A stretch of DNA of 64,000 nt from Polyporus tsugae. Taxonomy: Eukaryota; Basidiomycota; Agaricomycetes; Polyporales; Polyporaceae. The notes under the pieces are model-generated. The model saw only the letters and a program-made list of their open reading frames with translations. It did no database searches and was not told the DNA's origin. Made by a program: the position numbers and the translations under genes. Below are positions 1 through 12,599 of this stretch, piece after piece. The stretch spans positions 4,278,001 to 4,342,000 of the forward strand of contig JAHRBS010000004.1 in the NCBI GenBank assembly GCA_024305745.1, written 5' to 3'. The stretch's first letter is position 1; every line of letters starts with the position of its first letter.

Positions 1-1235
1 GGCACGGACGTTGCTGCTAGTACTCGAGTCCCGCTGACCATCCAACGTGCAATTCCGTGTTCTCAGTGCGCGGTGGCCGCCTGGTCAGTAGCTAGTGCCA
101 TGATTTAAATGATGTACTTATAGTACTTGTAGTTGTCGTTCGAAATTCCAAGTCGGTTCTGTTCTATTCCGGTCGTCGCGGAGACCTGCCCTAGCGCAAT
201 AAAGTTGCGCAGGTCCCGTGTGGAGCCGGCTCGGGACATGCCCGAGTCCCTAGAACTTACGGCCGTCCAGAACGGTCCTAGGCCGTAGTCTGAGTCTGAA
301 GATCCGGGCCACTGACAAGCCCGGCGTGCACGGCAGCCGTCGACGATGGTGACTTCGCCAAAGCTACTTACTCAGCGTCATGGAAGCCCGAAGGCCCCCA
401 AACCAAGCCCGAACCAAGCGCACGCACACACAGATCCGCGATGATCGCGGCTGGGAGGGTGGATGGCCGGAAAAGGCGGGTTCTGTGCGATCCGCACTCT
501 AGAGTCGTCGCTTCTCATCGAACAAGCCTGGAAGTGCGCGTGCGCGCGTTGGTGGTCGCGGCGAATGGTGCACGGCGTGCGCAGCAACGCGGCTGCATGC
601 TGTGTACGTACACCGGCGTGACCACCATGGTGTGCGAAAGAAGCCGCCGCGTTCGGAAGGGGGCCTCAATGTCAAGGACAATGAATGGGGATCGCCACCC
701 TGTCGATCGCCCCGCCCCGATCGAGTGGGTGTGGTTCTCAGGCTCTAGGCATTTTTAGACTCGCGCGCTCGCTCGCTCTGCGGGAACCCCAAGAAGGCTA
801 GACCCGCACGCACTATGTACTTGGGCTGACCGGTATGTCTATAGTGCTTGACATATGACTCCCCGTCAGCTTCATTCTTGTGTCCTGCGCGATTTTGCTA
901 TGGGCCAAAAGATCTTCGAGAAGGATGATAGTTGCGCATGGAATACTTCGATACATATCTAGTTCAGATAAAGAGCTCTACGCCAAGGGAATGAGCATTC
1001 GTTATTCAGAAAGCGGTTGAGCGTCGATCGCCGGAATAGCACAACTCACGATGGCAGGATGGGCTTGCTGTTGAAAAAGAGTGCAGTAAAGTACAGTGAT
1101 CACTAATGAGATATCCAAGGTCACATGGGCGGAAACAAGAGGTGGCGCGGAGTTCGGGGTCAAGCTCAGCGACACCGGGAAATGAGGCGGGAAGACAAAT
1201 GTCGAAAGACATTCGAGGCTGTGGGTGCCTCGAGG
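1..1235. other. Left-edge stretch without a recognisable gene
   Basis: I read both strands and found no frame that resembles a known protein or carries a convincing exon series. Open frames here are short (under about 105 codons), overlap each other on opposite strands and have low-complexity composition. The right end is the 3' flank of the centrin gene. A gene to the left of the window could extend a UTR into this stretch. Confidence 0.5.
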
Positions 1236-2140
1236 CTACGCATCGTCTGTCATTATTGCGAAGAATTCCTGCTCGTTAATCTCTCCGTCCTGGTCCAGGT
1301 CAAATTCGTCTATCATCGCTTGTCTAGAAGAGAGAGAGCCGCGCATCAGTATAACCGTTCTCGACATGTACTGAACATCATCCATGCAAGGTGACAGCCG
1401 ACAGAACCGGGGTCGGCGCGGCAGGACAAGCTGAACTCGAATGGGCAAAATCAAAATGGATGACCAAGCCGGCGTGGAATTCGGAATGTGGAATTCGGAA
1501 TGGGGAATTCGGAATGGGAAATTTGGAATGGAGATAGGCAAGTGATGTTGTCACGGTACTCACAGCTCTTCGTCCTCGAGACGGTCCCCAATTTCTTTCG
1601 CGACCCGTCGAAGGTTCCTCAGACTGATCTTCCCGGTATTATCGTCGTCAAAGAGTTGGAACGCGCGGCGTATCTCCTCCATTGGATCTCGCGCCAGGAT
1701 GCGTTCGGTCACTGGATGCGCGGAAATGGCGGTTGGTAGGGGAGAAATCACAAGCCACAGGGCGAAATAGCGGTGGCAAAGGATCAGCATTCCATCGGGT
1801 GCGCAACACCGGGGCGCAGCATGGCGGGAGAGGCGTGGCAGCGCCAAGCTACGTCAGGGTGGAAACGGGAGGACGCACTTATTTTGACAAAGTCCTCAAA
1901 CTCCACAAGCCCAGAGCCGGACTTGTCGTGATCGCGGAGAATCTTGAGGACCTCGGCCTTCTTGAGGTCGAAGCCGAGCGCGCGCATGGCGACTTTAAGT
2001 TCATGGTAGTCGACACAGCCGTCCTTGTCAGTGTCAAAGAGCTCGAAGGCTTCCTTGATCTCCTGCTTCTGCTCGTCCGAGAGCTCTGGTCGAGAGTGGG
2101 TGCGTCTTTTGGCTTTTTGGACAGCTGCAGAAGCGTACAT
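1236..2140 (-). CDS. CDC31: Centrin / CDC31-type EF-hand protein
   Basis: Calcium-binding centrin expected at the spindle pole body, where it is needed for duplication; centrins also join mRNA export (TREX-2) and repair complexes. Three exons read on the minus strand (2140-1879, 1711-1564, 1323-1236) give 165 residues. EF-hand loops are visible: [12 protein letters not shown] (about 36-47), an irregular second loop starting DHDKSGSG (about 70), [12 protein letters not shown] and [12 protein letters not shown]. The linker [15 protein letters not shown] and the short tail [10 protein letters not shown] are typical of Cdc31. The basic N-terminus ([20 protein letters not shown]) is the variable centrin extension. 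The second intron (about 240 nt) is long for this genome and carries a minisatellite. The gene is divergent from the xanthine dioxygenase. The family call is firm; the start codon is the first in-frame ATG. Confidence 0.93.
1474..1529. repeat. 14-bp minisatellite inside a centrin intron
   Basis: Four head-to-tail copies of a 14-nt unit: GTGGAATTCGGAAT twice, then GGGGAATTCGGAAT and a diverged GGGAAATTTGGAAT. It lies wholly inside the second intron of the centrin gene, so copy-number change would not alter the protein. Confidence 0.9.
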
Positions 2141-2626
2141 TGCGTGGGAGGTGGATTCGGTATAAATACGCGTAGAAACAGAGCAGCAGGGATGTTAGGA
2201 CGAGGTAGACACGAACCAGACGGGGGGGACGGGGACAAGAGAGAGTGGTTCGGAGACGCGTCGACGCGTTTGCAGAGCGTCGCTTGTTTGCAGCGTGTTG
2301 CCCACGTGGCTCTGCAACCCAATTATGGCAACTAAAGCGCTTCGCCTCTTGGTCCTTACGTGAGCAGTCTGATCTAATCTTATCTTCCCCGCATAAGTAC
2401 TTACTGACCACCGTGACTGGCAGCCACCACGATAAGGTCCGAGAGCGCCGCACTAGTATGCTCTTCACTCTTTCGGCTATCCACTCAGAGAACACGACCA
2501 CACCACGCGCTGCTCGCTATCGCCCGACGTCCCCTTGCTCTTTACCCCTACCATCCTCGAGCTCGAGTGAACTTCCCGTACAACTTCCTGCACAGCACCA
2601 CCACTGCCAAGGATAACAGTGACATA
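2141..2626. promoter_or_regulatory. Divergent promoter, centrin / xanthine dioxygenase
   Basis: This 486-bp gap separates two divergently transcribed genes and must hold both promoters. Two GATAAG-type sites stand out: one on the minus strand at 2379-2384 and one on the plus strand at 2431-2436, 190-250 bp ahead of the dioxygenase start. GATA factors of the AreA/Nit2 class control purine-nitrogen use in other fungi, so the sites fit the dioxygenase, but six-base matches also occur by chance. Confidence 0.45.
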
Positions 2627-4124
2627 ATGGCCATCGAAGTCGTTCCCCTCCCCACTCCCCCCACCGCCGATGCCACAGCACTGAAGGACTTCGGGAGGGA
2701 GCTCAAGGGTGTGAACCCTGGCGCATTGAGCCCTGAACAGTTCAAGGAGGTCCATGATCTCCTATACAAGGTTCGGTAGGGTTGTGCGGGCCTCAAGGAT
2801 GTCCTGGCTGAAAACACAGGTGGACATAAACAGTACGGTGCCCTCTTGTTCAGAGACGTAGACCTCACCCCCGAGCAGCAGTATGCGCTGACGAAGGTGC
2901 GGCCACGTTTTGCCTTATCGCTTGTTCCGTGATCATCCTCACGTCCCGCAGGCTTTCGACCCCGCGTCTGAGAGCTACGGACACGGGAACAAGAAGACCG
3001 AGGGCGAGAAGAAGTCCATCCTCCATCCAGACTTAAAGACGATTCCTCGTGTCCCGCAGGTGCAGCTTATCGGGAACGGCACCGTCTACGACCACGAGGG
3101 TCTCCCCGAAGCGAAGCTCAAGCACCCCTCGCACACGACCTTCCACAAGAACCGCGTCTCTGAGGAAGATGAAGCCAAAGGTTACACCCGTTACTACCGT
3201 TGGCACATTGATGCCGCCCTGTACGATCTCTCTCCCCCTAAGGTCACCACGCTCTACGGTGTGACCGTTCCCGCCGGCCCCCACCAGATTATCCGGTATG
3301 ACGACGGCACGGGTGACGAGCTTGAGGTGCCCCTTGGGACTACTGCGTTTGTGGACGGCAAGGCGATTTTCGATATCCTCCCGGCGGAGCTCAAGAGCGT
3401 CGCCGTCCGCACGAAAGTCAAGTACGCCCCACACCCGTATGTCTGGATGGCGCCTGCGCACGCGCTTTCGACCGGGCTGGGCATCCTTTCCGAGAGCCTC
3501 GAAATGTCGTACGACGAGCTTCCTTCCTGGGAGGAGTCCAAAGTCAAGGTCCTCCCCATGGTACGACGCTGTCCGACTTCGATTCCGTTGGGGTACTCAT
3601 GTTTGATCCGAACCTGGCGCATATAGACCTGGAAGAATCCCGTTACAGGCGATTTGCATTTCCAGGTACATCCCTGCGGGGTGGGAGAGCTGTTGGTTGA
3701 CCCCTTGCCGGAAGGCGCGAAGCGCGAGGGTGCACTCTACCCGGATGGTGCGCATCTGAAAGATCTGAAGGAAGCCAGGGACCTTTTGTACAAGATGCAG
3801 CGTCCAGCGATTGCCCCGAAGGTGAGTGTTCAGTTATCCAATCACCTTCGCTGGATTGCTGATATCCCTTTACGTCGGCAGCTCGTGTATCCCCACGACT
3901 GGTGAGTACTTTTGGCCCGGCATGAGATGTTGACTAAACAGGACCCCATAATCTCGACGCGCAGGCGCGAGAAGGACCTGGTCCTCTTTCATAACCGCGG
4001 GGTCCTCCACACCGTCGTCGGCGCGTTCAAACCGGACGAGATCCGTGCCTTCCACCAGTGCAACTTGGCGGCATCGGACGACCCGGCCGGTCCCAGCGCG
4101 GACGACGTCAAGAAGTGGGCGTAA
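2627..4124 (+). CDS. xanA: Alpha-ketoglutarate-dependent xanthine dioxygenase (TauD/TfdA family)
   Basis: Fe(II)/2-oxoglutarate enzyme predicted to hydroxylate xanthine to uric acid, a fungal alternative to xanthine dehydrogenase in purine catabolism; likely cytosolic. Six exons (2627-2770, 2834-2896, 2952-3560, 3627-3821, 3882-3901, 3965-4124) sum to 396 residues. The metal-binding pair is in YRWHIDAALYDLSPP (His-x-Asp) and the distal histidine in LFHNRGVLHTVVGAF; the following arginine-containing C-terminal region fits 2-oxoglutarate binding. Segments such as WKNPVTGDLHFQVHPCGV and LLFRDVDLTPEQQYALTKAF also match the XanA branch rather than taurine dioxygenases. Exon five is only 20 nt. The nearest upstream region carries two GATA sites. 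Substrate is by family resemblance. Confidence 0.88.
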
Positions 4125-4698
4125 GGAGCTTTGCCTGGTGCCAGCCGACCCCCGACGGGCGGCGGCATAGCCCCCACATTGTATGATCTACACACTCTGT
4201 TCAAGTGGACATTTCAAGTTGGCGTCAACTTGAGGAACAGATAGTGTTGTAATATAGAGCGTCAATGTTCGACAGTTTGCCCAGCCTTCGGGCGTACGAC
4301 GGCACATGTTCCGCCCAGTGCTCGCACTGCTGCAGAAGTCGGCAAGAAGCAATGACCTTGACCTTGAATACCACCGAGGTTGCGATCGCCGGTTGCGCAG
4401 CCGCAGTGGCAGTGGGAAGCGAGTTATACATAGACATTGCATATTGTCACGTGTGCCCCAATTTCGCCAACGGAGAAGACTTGGCTGCGGGGATGCTACG
4501 AAGCCGCTGAGGTGGCTGCAGGCTCCCTCTTGACCGTCATCTCTTCAGTCGCCCGCCCTTTCTTCCTGTGCTCCTCTGGCACCGCTGTTTGTCCGTGCTT
4601 GCATTATTTTGGACTCCAGGGCTTGCGGCGGCTGGTTCGGCGCACACGTTCGATAAACTCTACTCTAAACGCCCGCGCACACGACCCCGTCGGGCAGG
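4125..4698. other. Intergenic region, xanthine dioxygenase to GH47
   Basis: Holds the 3' flank of the dioxygenase and the promoter and leader of the mannosidase. No coding signal or structured element was seen; short open frames on both strands overlap and look random. Confidence 0.5.
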
Positions 4699-7393
4699 AT
4701 GGCCGCAGGGGGTGGGATTCGCAAGAGGAATAACGCGGAGAAGGCAAAGGGGAAGGCCGAGGCCGAGGAGAAACAGCCGCCGACCACAACTGAGAACGTA
4801 CTTGTCACTCTCTATCTCTATTGCGTTCTGTGCCGCGGGATGTGCGGGAGGGCTCACGGGAACGGTTGGTTTGGCATGGCAGGGCGACTCGCAGGGTTCT
4901 GCGAAAGCGGGAGGGAATGCGGCGCCTGGCAGTAGCTCGTCCTTCGGGACGCTCTTTGCGATCGTGCTGCTGTCGGTGCTCTGTGTGTTTGTGTATAGGG
5001 TGCGTGTTTCGACTGGATTCGAGCTGGGGTTCGACAGTGCGATAGGGTGGATGCTGAGGGTGATTGGTGAAGGACCCGTCTCTGGTGTTGGACCCCTTCA
5101 ATGAGTTCCTTGGGCTCGAGGACGGTAGGCATGTCCGGACATCGCAGTCCTTCACCGCGGACGTGGAGAAGAGGGATGCGGTGGTCAGCGCGTTCAAGGT
5201 GAGTAGACTGTAGTTCGGACGCTTGTTATATGCTAAGCGCAGGGGAATGCGGTAGCATGCGTGGCTCGCATACGGTACGCCGATTTCTTCAACTTAGCTG
5301 AAATGAAATGCTTATATCAACAGAGCGAGACGCGATGGGCGACGACGAGTACCATCCCATCAGCCAGAAAGGCACCAACTTGACGGAGGCCGGAGGCATC
5401 GGCTACACAGTCGCCGACTCCATTGACACCATGTTGCTCATGGGCCTTCATGACGAGTATGCGCGTGCTCGGAAGTGGGTAGAAACGAAGATGTCGTTTG
5501 ACCGGGACGCGGATTTCAACACCTTCGAGGTTTGTGCACACGCGCATATGCTCCGGCCCACCCGTGCTCATCTGGGACGCAGACAACGATCCGTGTGCTG
5601 GGCGGTCTGCTGTCAGCCTACCACTTCTCGCGGGACGAGTTGTTCCTAGAGAAGGCGAAAGAGCTCGCAGACCGCATCATGCCTGCGTTCGACACGCCGT
5701 CAGGACTGCCAATGTCGATGATCAACCTCGACCAGCGCAAGGGCGTCATGTCGGCGGACAACCAGAATCTGGTTAGCACCGCCGAGGTGTCCACCCTCCA
5801 ACTTGAATTCAGGTACCTGAGCTACCTAACGGACAATGATGTCTATTGGGACGCCGCCGAAAGGGTGACTCGTGTCTCCCCGCAGTTTGATTTTAGGATT
5901 CGCGAACTGACAAACAAAATAGGTCATGCGAGTTATTAAGGGTGCGAGCTTGACGACAGGGCTTGCCTCAATATTCATGAAGTGAGTTTGTGTTCGCCCG
6001 TAGAAACTTGTGCACAAACTGAGAGGATTGTTTCTGCAGTCCCGAGGATGGTCGCTTTGTGCTCTCCGCTATCCGTCTTGGCTCCCGTGGAGATTCATAT
6101 TACGAATATCTCTTGTGAGCTTCGTGAGCATCAATCCCAGTAAATGCGCTGATGGCGCTACTCCAGGAAACAATACTTGCAGACTGTATGCGCCTCCACT
6201 CTAAACTTCCTTACTTGAACCTGACCACAAGACCAGAACCTGACGGAACCTGTATACCAAGAGGTAAGACCGCATTCGGTTGCCTATTGCGTCTTGTGAT
6301 CTCATGTTGATGACGACGTCTTAGATGTACCATGGGGCCATAGACGGCATCCATGCCCACCTCATCAAGAAGAGCGATTTCGCCCGGCTGACCTACACGT
6401 CCGAGCTCGTCCCTGAACGCGGACCTTCAGGTCAAATGTACGACTCCACCCTCCCCAGTTCCTGAGTCCATTGACCTTGTGATGATGGCCTAACATCGTG
6501 CTATGCAACAGCTCGTGGCGTCTCATGCCGAAACAAGACCACCTCGTCTGCTTCCTCGGGGGCGCGCTCATGCTCGGCGCCGTAACCAGCGGGGCGCACA
6601 CCCTGCCCGTTTCCATTCCCCCACGCCCGGACCAGCTGACCGCGACGGGCAAGCGCGACTGGCATACCGGGGTGGAGCTCGTCGAGACGTGCATGCGCAC
6701 GCACGACACCGCGACGGGCCTCTCGCCCGAGATCGTGCACTTCCGGATTCCGAGCGACAACCTCAACCACGCGGTCTCGAACATGCCACAGGACTGGTAC
6801 ATCAAGGGTGCGCAGTGCGTATCGTGCTCCGTTTCTCTCTACTCTTCCCTCTTCCGTTGGACGCTGACGACGTTTGCGCGGGGATGGCAGGCCCGGGGCG
6901 CCGCCGCCGTACGATGCGCGGTACATCCTCCGCCCCGAGACGGTCGAGTCGCTCTTCCTCGCGTACCGGCTGACGGGCGACGAGAAGTACCGCCAATACG
7001 GCTGGGAGATCTTCAGCGCGATCGAGAAGCACTGCAAGATCGAGACGGGCGGGTACGCGAGCATCCTCAACGTCGATTCGGTCCCCGTCGAGCACGAAGA
7101 CAAGATGGAGACGTTCTTGATGGTACGCCGAAGCCCGTCCCCCCTCCCCTGCTGATTTGAGTGTGCACGCTGAACACGATCACGACGCGATGCTTGCAGA
7201 GCGAGACGCTGAAGTACTTGTACCTGCTGTTCGAGGACGACTCGGTTGTGCCGCTGAGCAGTACGTTCCCATCTCGCGCAGCTCTCGGTGGTTCCTCGCC
7301 TGTTGCTGACGCGTCCCCCCGATAGAGTACGTCTTCAACACCGAGGCGCACCCGCTGCCCATCATCAACCCGACACGCCACGCCAACTTCTGA
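4699..7393 (+). CDS. GH47 mannosyl-oligosaccharide alpha-1,2-mannosidase
   Basis: Class I alpha-mannosidase that trims alpha-1,2-linked mannose from N-glycans in the ER or Golgi lumen. It is a type II membrane protein: a short Lys/Glu-rich cytosolic tail (RKRNNAEKAKGKAEAEEKQ), a Ser/Gly stretch, then one hydrophobic helix (FGTLFAIVLLSVLCVFVYR) read after splicing the first intron. The catalytic (alpha/alpha)7 domain follows: RDAMGDDEYHPISQKG, GGIGYTVADSIDTMLLMGL, STAEVSTLQLEFRYLS, RPETVESLFLAYRLTGD, DKMETFLM and SETLKYLYLLFED, ending with VFNTEAHPLPI, whose threonine is the usual calcium ligand. The acidic residues in these blocks are intact, so an active enzyme is expected. The gene has about ten short introns, including one giving the small exon HAWLAYE. 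ER versus Golgi placement is not decided by sequence. Confidence 0.92.
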
Positions 7394-7992
7394 GCATGGC
7401 CTTTTCCGAGCCCCCTTCCATGTGCGGGCTCGCATCGACGTGCCTCGTGCATACTAGCATTCTCCATTCATATTGTACTGTATTTATCGCAGGCGCACAC
7501 TATCCATCTATCCATGGCTATTCTAGCTCCATGCTAGGCGGCCTCCAGTAGCGTGCACATCGGGGATAATGAGGCAAGTATTGTTAGTGCGTGTTACATG
7601 GGGTGGGTGATGCAGTGGTAGTACAGCGTGCATAAATGGTATGTTACAATAAGCGGGAAAACATTACACCTGTCACCGAGCAAGGAATGTAGCGGAGTTG
7701 GAGGGGTAAGAGGTCGTTACTGGTGGTATGGTATGTTATCAACATCTGGGTCGTTCGTTATCTGACCAACATAGTCCGTTCCATATAATCTCGAAGTGCT
7801 GTCCTTGAGCTGCAGGCATGTGAATGGATCCGGAGCGCGAAGTACAATCAATTGTTAGTCTTTCAGGGTCAGCCAATGCAGGTTATCTGTTATCGCGATG
7901 TACGTCCACATTCCTCAGCCTGAGCCTGATAAGTTATGCTGCGGGTCCGTGTACGGGCGTGAGTGCCTGAGGGAAGGAGGGGTATGTGCCGA
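7394..7992. other. Convergent intergenic region
   Basis: This is the shared 3' flank of the GH47 gene (+) and the gene read on the minus strand to 7993. It is moderately AT-rich with no coding frame or hairpin of note. Confidence 0.5.
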
Positions 7993-8781
7993 TCATATCG
8001 CGTTCGCGAGCACGGTCGCGTACGACGGCGGGCTCTCGCGCTTCTCGTCGAGCTCGTCCGCCGATATGTGCTCCCACGGCTCGTCGAGCTCCGCCTCGTC
8101 GGGTATCTGGTCGTCCAGGGCGATGACGACGGGCATGTCCGAGACGACTTCGAAGTCACCGGCTGGTCGAGTAGACGTATCAGCCCGTCGCTCGTCACTT
8201 TCATGGAGATCTGCGAGAAGGATAAGCTCACCCTTGCTCTTCCGCGCCTTGGCGGGCTTCATGAGCTGCTCAATGTCCACCGAGCGCGGCTGGGTCGTCG
8301 CCACGATCGTCACGGACACCGGCACGGCGTCGCCGCGCGCGAGCATCGCACGCTCGACGACGTCCGCGATGATCTCCTCGACGGGGCTCGTCGGGAGCGG
8401 GAGCATTGCAACGTCCTTGTCCTCCGACATGACCAGCCTCGGCTTCGCGTTGCCCCTCCCGCCACCGCCGGCGTGTCTCCCGGACCCTTCGCGGCTGTGG
8501 ACGGCCTGGACCGGGGCGAGGGCGGTGTTGCGCTCCCGCTCCCGCTCGGCGCGCTCCTTGCGCTTCTTGGCGCGCTGGCGGTCGCGGTCGTATGCGCGCT
8601 TCGCCTTGAGGACGATGCTCTCGCCCTCGGCGTAGGGGGAGCCGGGCTGGGTGGCGTTGGGGGAGGCGGGGTCGGCGTCGGACGTGGGTTGGGCGGGTGC
8701 GGTGTTGACGTTGAGGGGGAGGGAGGGGGTGCGCGAGGAGCGGCGAGCGCGGAGAGCGGAGGAGGTCGCGAACACGGGCAT
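7993..8781 (-). CDS. Unknown basic, charged protein
   Basis: Not recognised. The reading frame from the ATG at 8781 (MPVFATSSALRARR) gives about 262 residues. An upstream in-frame extension to 9015 is Pro/Tyr/His-rich and looks like leader, so I chose the inner ATG. Features: a Ser/Pro/Ala-rich N-terminus, then a highly basic helix (AKRAYDRDRQRAKKRKERAE, about 70-90) that resembles the basic region of bZIP-like proteins but is not followed by a clear leucine heptad, then an acidic C-terminal part (DDQIPDEAELDEPWEHISADE). A 66-nt stretch at about 8165-8230 has GT-AG ends in phase and could be an in-frame intron removing 22 residues. The basic helix suggests nuclear location; nothing more can be said. 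Confidence 0.6.
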   Translation of the reverse strand: MPVFATSSALRARRSSRTPSLPLNVNTAPAQPTSDADPASPNATQPGSPYAEGESIVLKAKRAYDRDRQRAKKRKERAERERERNTALAPVQAVHSREGSGRHAGGGGRGNAKPRLVMSEDKDVAMLPLPTSPVEEIIADVVERAMLARGDAVPVSVTIVATTQPRSVDIEQLMKPAKARKSKGELILLADLHESDERRADTSTRPAGDFEVVSDMPVVIALDDQIPDEAELDEPWEHISADELDEKRESPPSYATVLANAI

Positions 8782-10181
8782 TGTGGTGTATGGTGTGCTG
8801 GCGGGGATTAAGGTATAAGTGCAGTGGTATGCAGGGAATAGATATAGGGTATGTATGAATGAAAACAAAGAGAACAAGACGAGGGGTTGTCGACAATGGG
8901 AGTGGGGGAGGTAGTGGTGGTAGTGGTATGAGAGCAGGGGTCGCTGGGAGCGGAGGGAAGGGAGATAAGGCTCGAGTGGCGGAGTCACTGTCACTAGGCA
9001 CGGCGGGGGTCTCACCGGGGATACTCGCAGTGTCGCAGAGGATCATCGCCTCCGTGAGAGTGGAGCGCTGGCTCGGTGCTTGCTATAAGGCCATGGCTGC
9101 ACAAATCCGAGGTGGGCGAGACGCGCACGTTCATGAGCAGCCGCAACAGCGCAGAGGGCGCCATGTACGGTATGACGCCATGCCCATTGCGTGCGCAGTT
9201 GCCATGTGTGCAACCAGCAGCGCGACCGACTCGGCGCGGCCCTTTTATGGCCATGTGCGTCATCGCGCCCCCCCATCCAACCTGCGTAATGCCATTGGCT
9301 ACGTGAGTCCCCCCGACCTCGCTCTCGTTCAGTAGTACTGTACTCTTCCACGCACAGGTAGCTCATCTGTGTGAGGATACGGATACTTAGCTACCGGAAG
9401 GTAGGGCCGCAAATTGGTCTAGAGCTGCATCCGTGGACATCCGAAGTTTCAAGAGCATCGGAAGCCCGTGATTGGTTCTCTAGAGCACTTGCGGTACACA
9501 AGCCACTTCGATACCGTGAGCGCGAATTTGACGAAAACCCGCCGGCCATATACTGATCGTTCATTCCAAGATGTACGACTGTGAACCCTGTAGCTTGTCA
9601 TCCCAGATCTGGGGGGAAGGCCAAGACGCCAGAAGAGGCCAAGATTCGAACCTACAAATATTCCAATACCAGACATTGGCAACATTGACAACCCACCTTC
9701 CCCCCACTTCCATCTTCCCTCCCCATCGATCGCAGCATAAACCCGACTCATCTAGATGCCGGCCGACAGGAAAAAACCTGATATCGTTGCTGCTGAGACG
9801 TTCCGTGCACTATAGCACAATTTTCGGGCAGCCATTGACTTGGGGTCCTGCACTTCACGAAGACCGCCACGGCTATTCGTACGAACCAAGGCCGAATCCC
9901 CTGCTACGGCTGGGAATCCATGGACCTTGAGCGCGGTGGATGCTCGTGAGAGGGAGAGAGCGGCAAGGGGAAAACGCGGAGGATATCGTCCGAGGGGCCC
10001 AGTTGCGGTCCAGAGAGGACGACGTCGTCCGAGACCAAGCGAAAAAAAAAAAGTTGGAAGGTGGTTGGAATAGGATAGAACATAGATAAGCGCCCTTCGT
10101 TATCGTGGGAACTTGACGCCATTGAAGAACGCGTCTCGGCGCAACTCGACGCCATCATCCCCCTTCTCTCCTACCATCGAT
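8782..10181. promoter_or_regulatory. Divergent region upstream of the enolase gene
   Basis: About 1.4 kb between the unknown minus-strand gene and enolase. The leader before the enolase ATG ends in a pyrimidine-rich tract, and a longer CT-rich tract lies near 9690-9730, typical of highly expressed fungal promoters. Overlapping open frames are low-complexity. A GGTTCGAATCT match on the minus strand near 9640 resembles a pol III B box, but no tRNA fold was found around it. Confidence 0.4.
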
Positions 10182-12082
<1,901 letters not shown>

Positions 12083-12599
12083 AACGTCGTCGACCAATGA
12101 CGGACGGATCATGGACGGAGCCCGAGGATGTGTATGCTTGCTGAGAAGTTTGCTGTGCTACCTAGAATGTATCAATCTACGAAAGTCGCAATGTTGTGCA
12201 ATAACCGCTGTATCGTCTTCCATATTTGGTGTGCGGTGTGCGTGTTGTTGGCTTCACCGATCTGCAATGCGGCCGGGGCCGCCGTCGATCGATGTTTCGA
12301 GCTGTATAGTATCCTTAGGTTGACCCAGCACTGCCGAGTCAGACTCGTGAATTCGAATTTCGATGTGGTCGATTTGCAATTGCCTTTCGTGACTGGGCGC
12401 TTCCACGCGGGCTATGTCAGTCATGTGACCGCGTGGAGAGCTGGATTTGGCGCCGATAGTCGTTAGTGGATACCAGTGGCCATCGCTGCATGGGCTGGCA
12501 ACGGTTTTCAGTGATCTGCTCTCACTAGAGTCTCGCCGCAACTCGTGTCCCCGTCTCTCTTCGTGGCTTTGTCTGACCCCTCGGCTGTCATCAAGCACT
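12083..12599. other. Enolase 3' flank and TRF4-like gene leader
   Basis: About 0.5 kb between two genes on the same strand. It contains a short upstream frame (MSVM then stop, from 12414) in the same frame as the downstream start codon. No other coding signal is visible. Confidence 0.45.

Noticed and set aside
4568..5104. A 178-codon frame overlapping the GH47 start
   Set aside because: Only its later part is coding, as the exon with the membrane helix; the upstream Arg/Pro-rich part is out of frame with the mannosidase N-terminus.
9600..9720. Possible tRNA on the minus strand (GGTTCGAATCT near 9640)
   Set aside because: The T-arm stem pairs poorly, no A box of the TGGCNNAGTNGG type lies upstream, and the acceptor ends cannot be paired.
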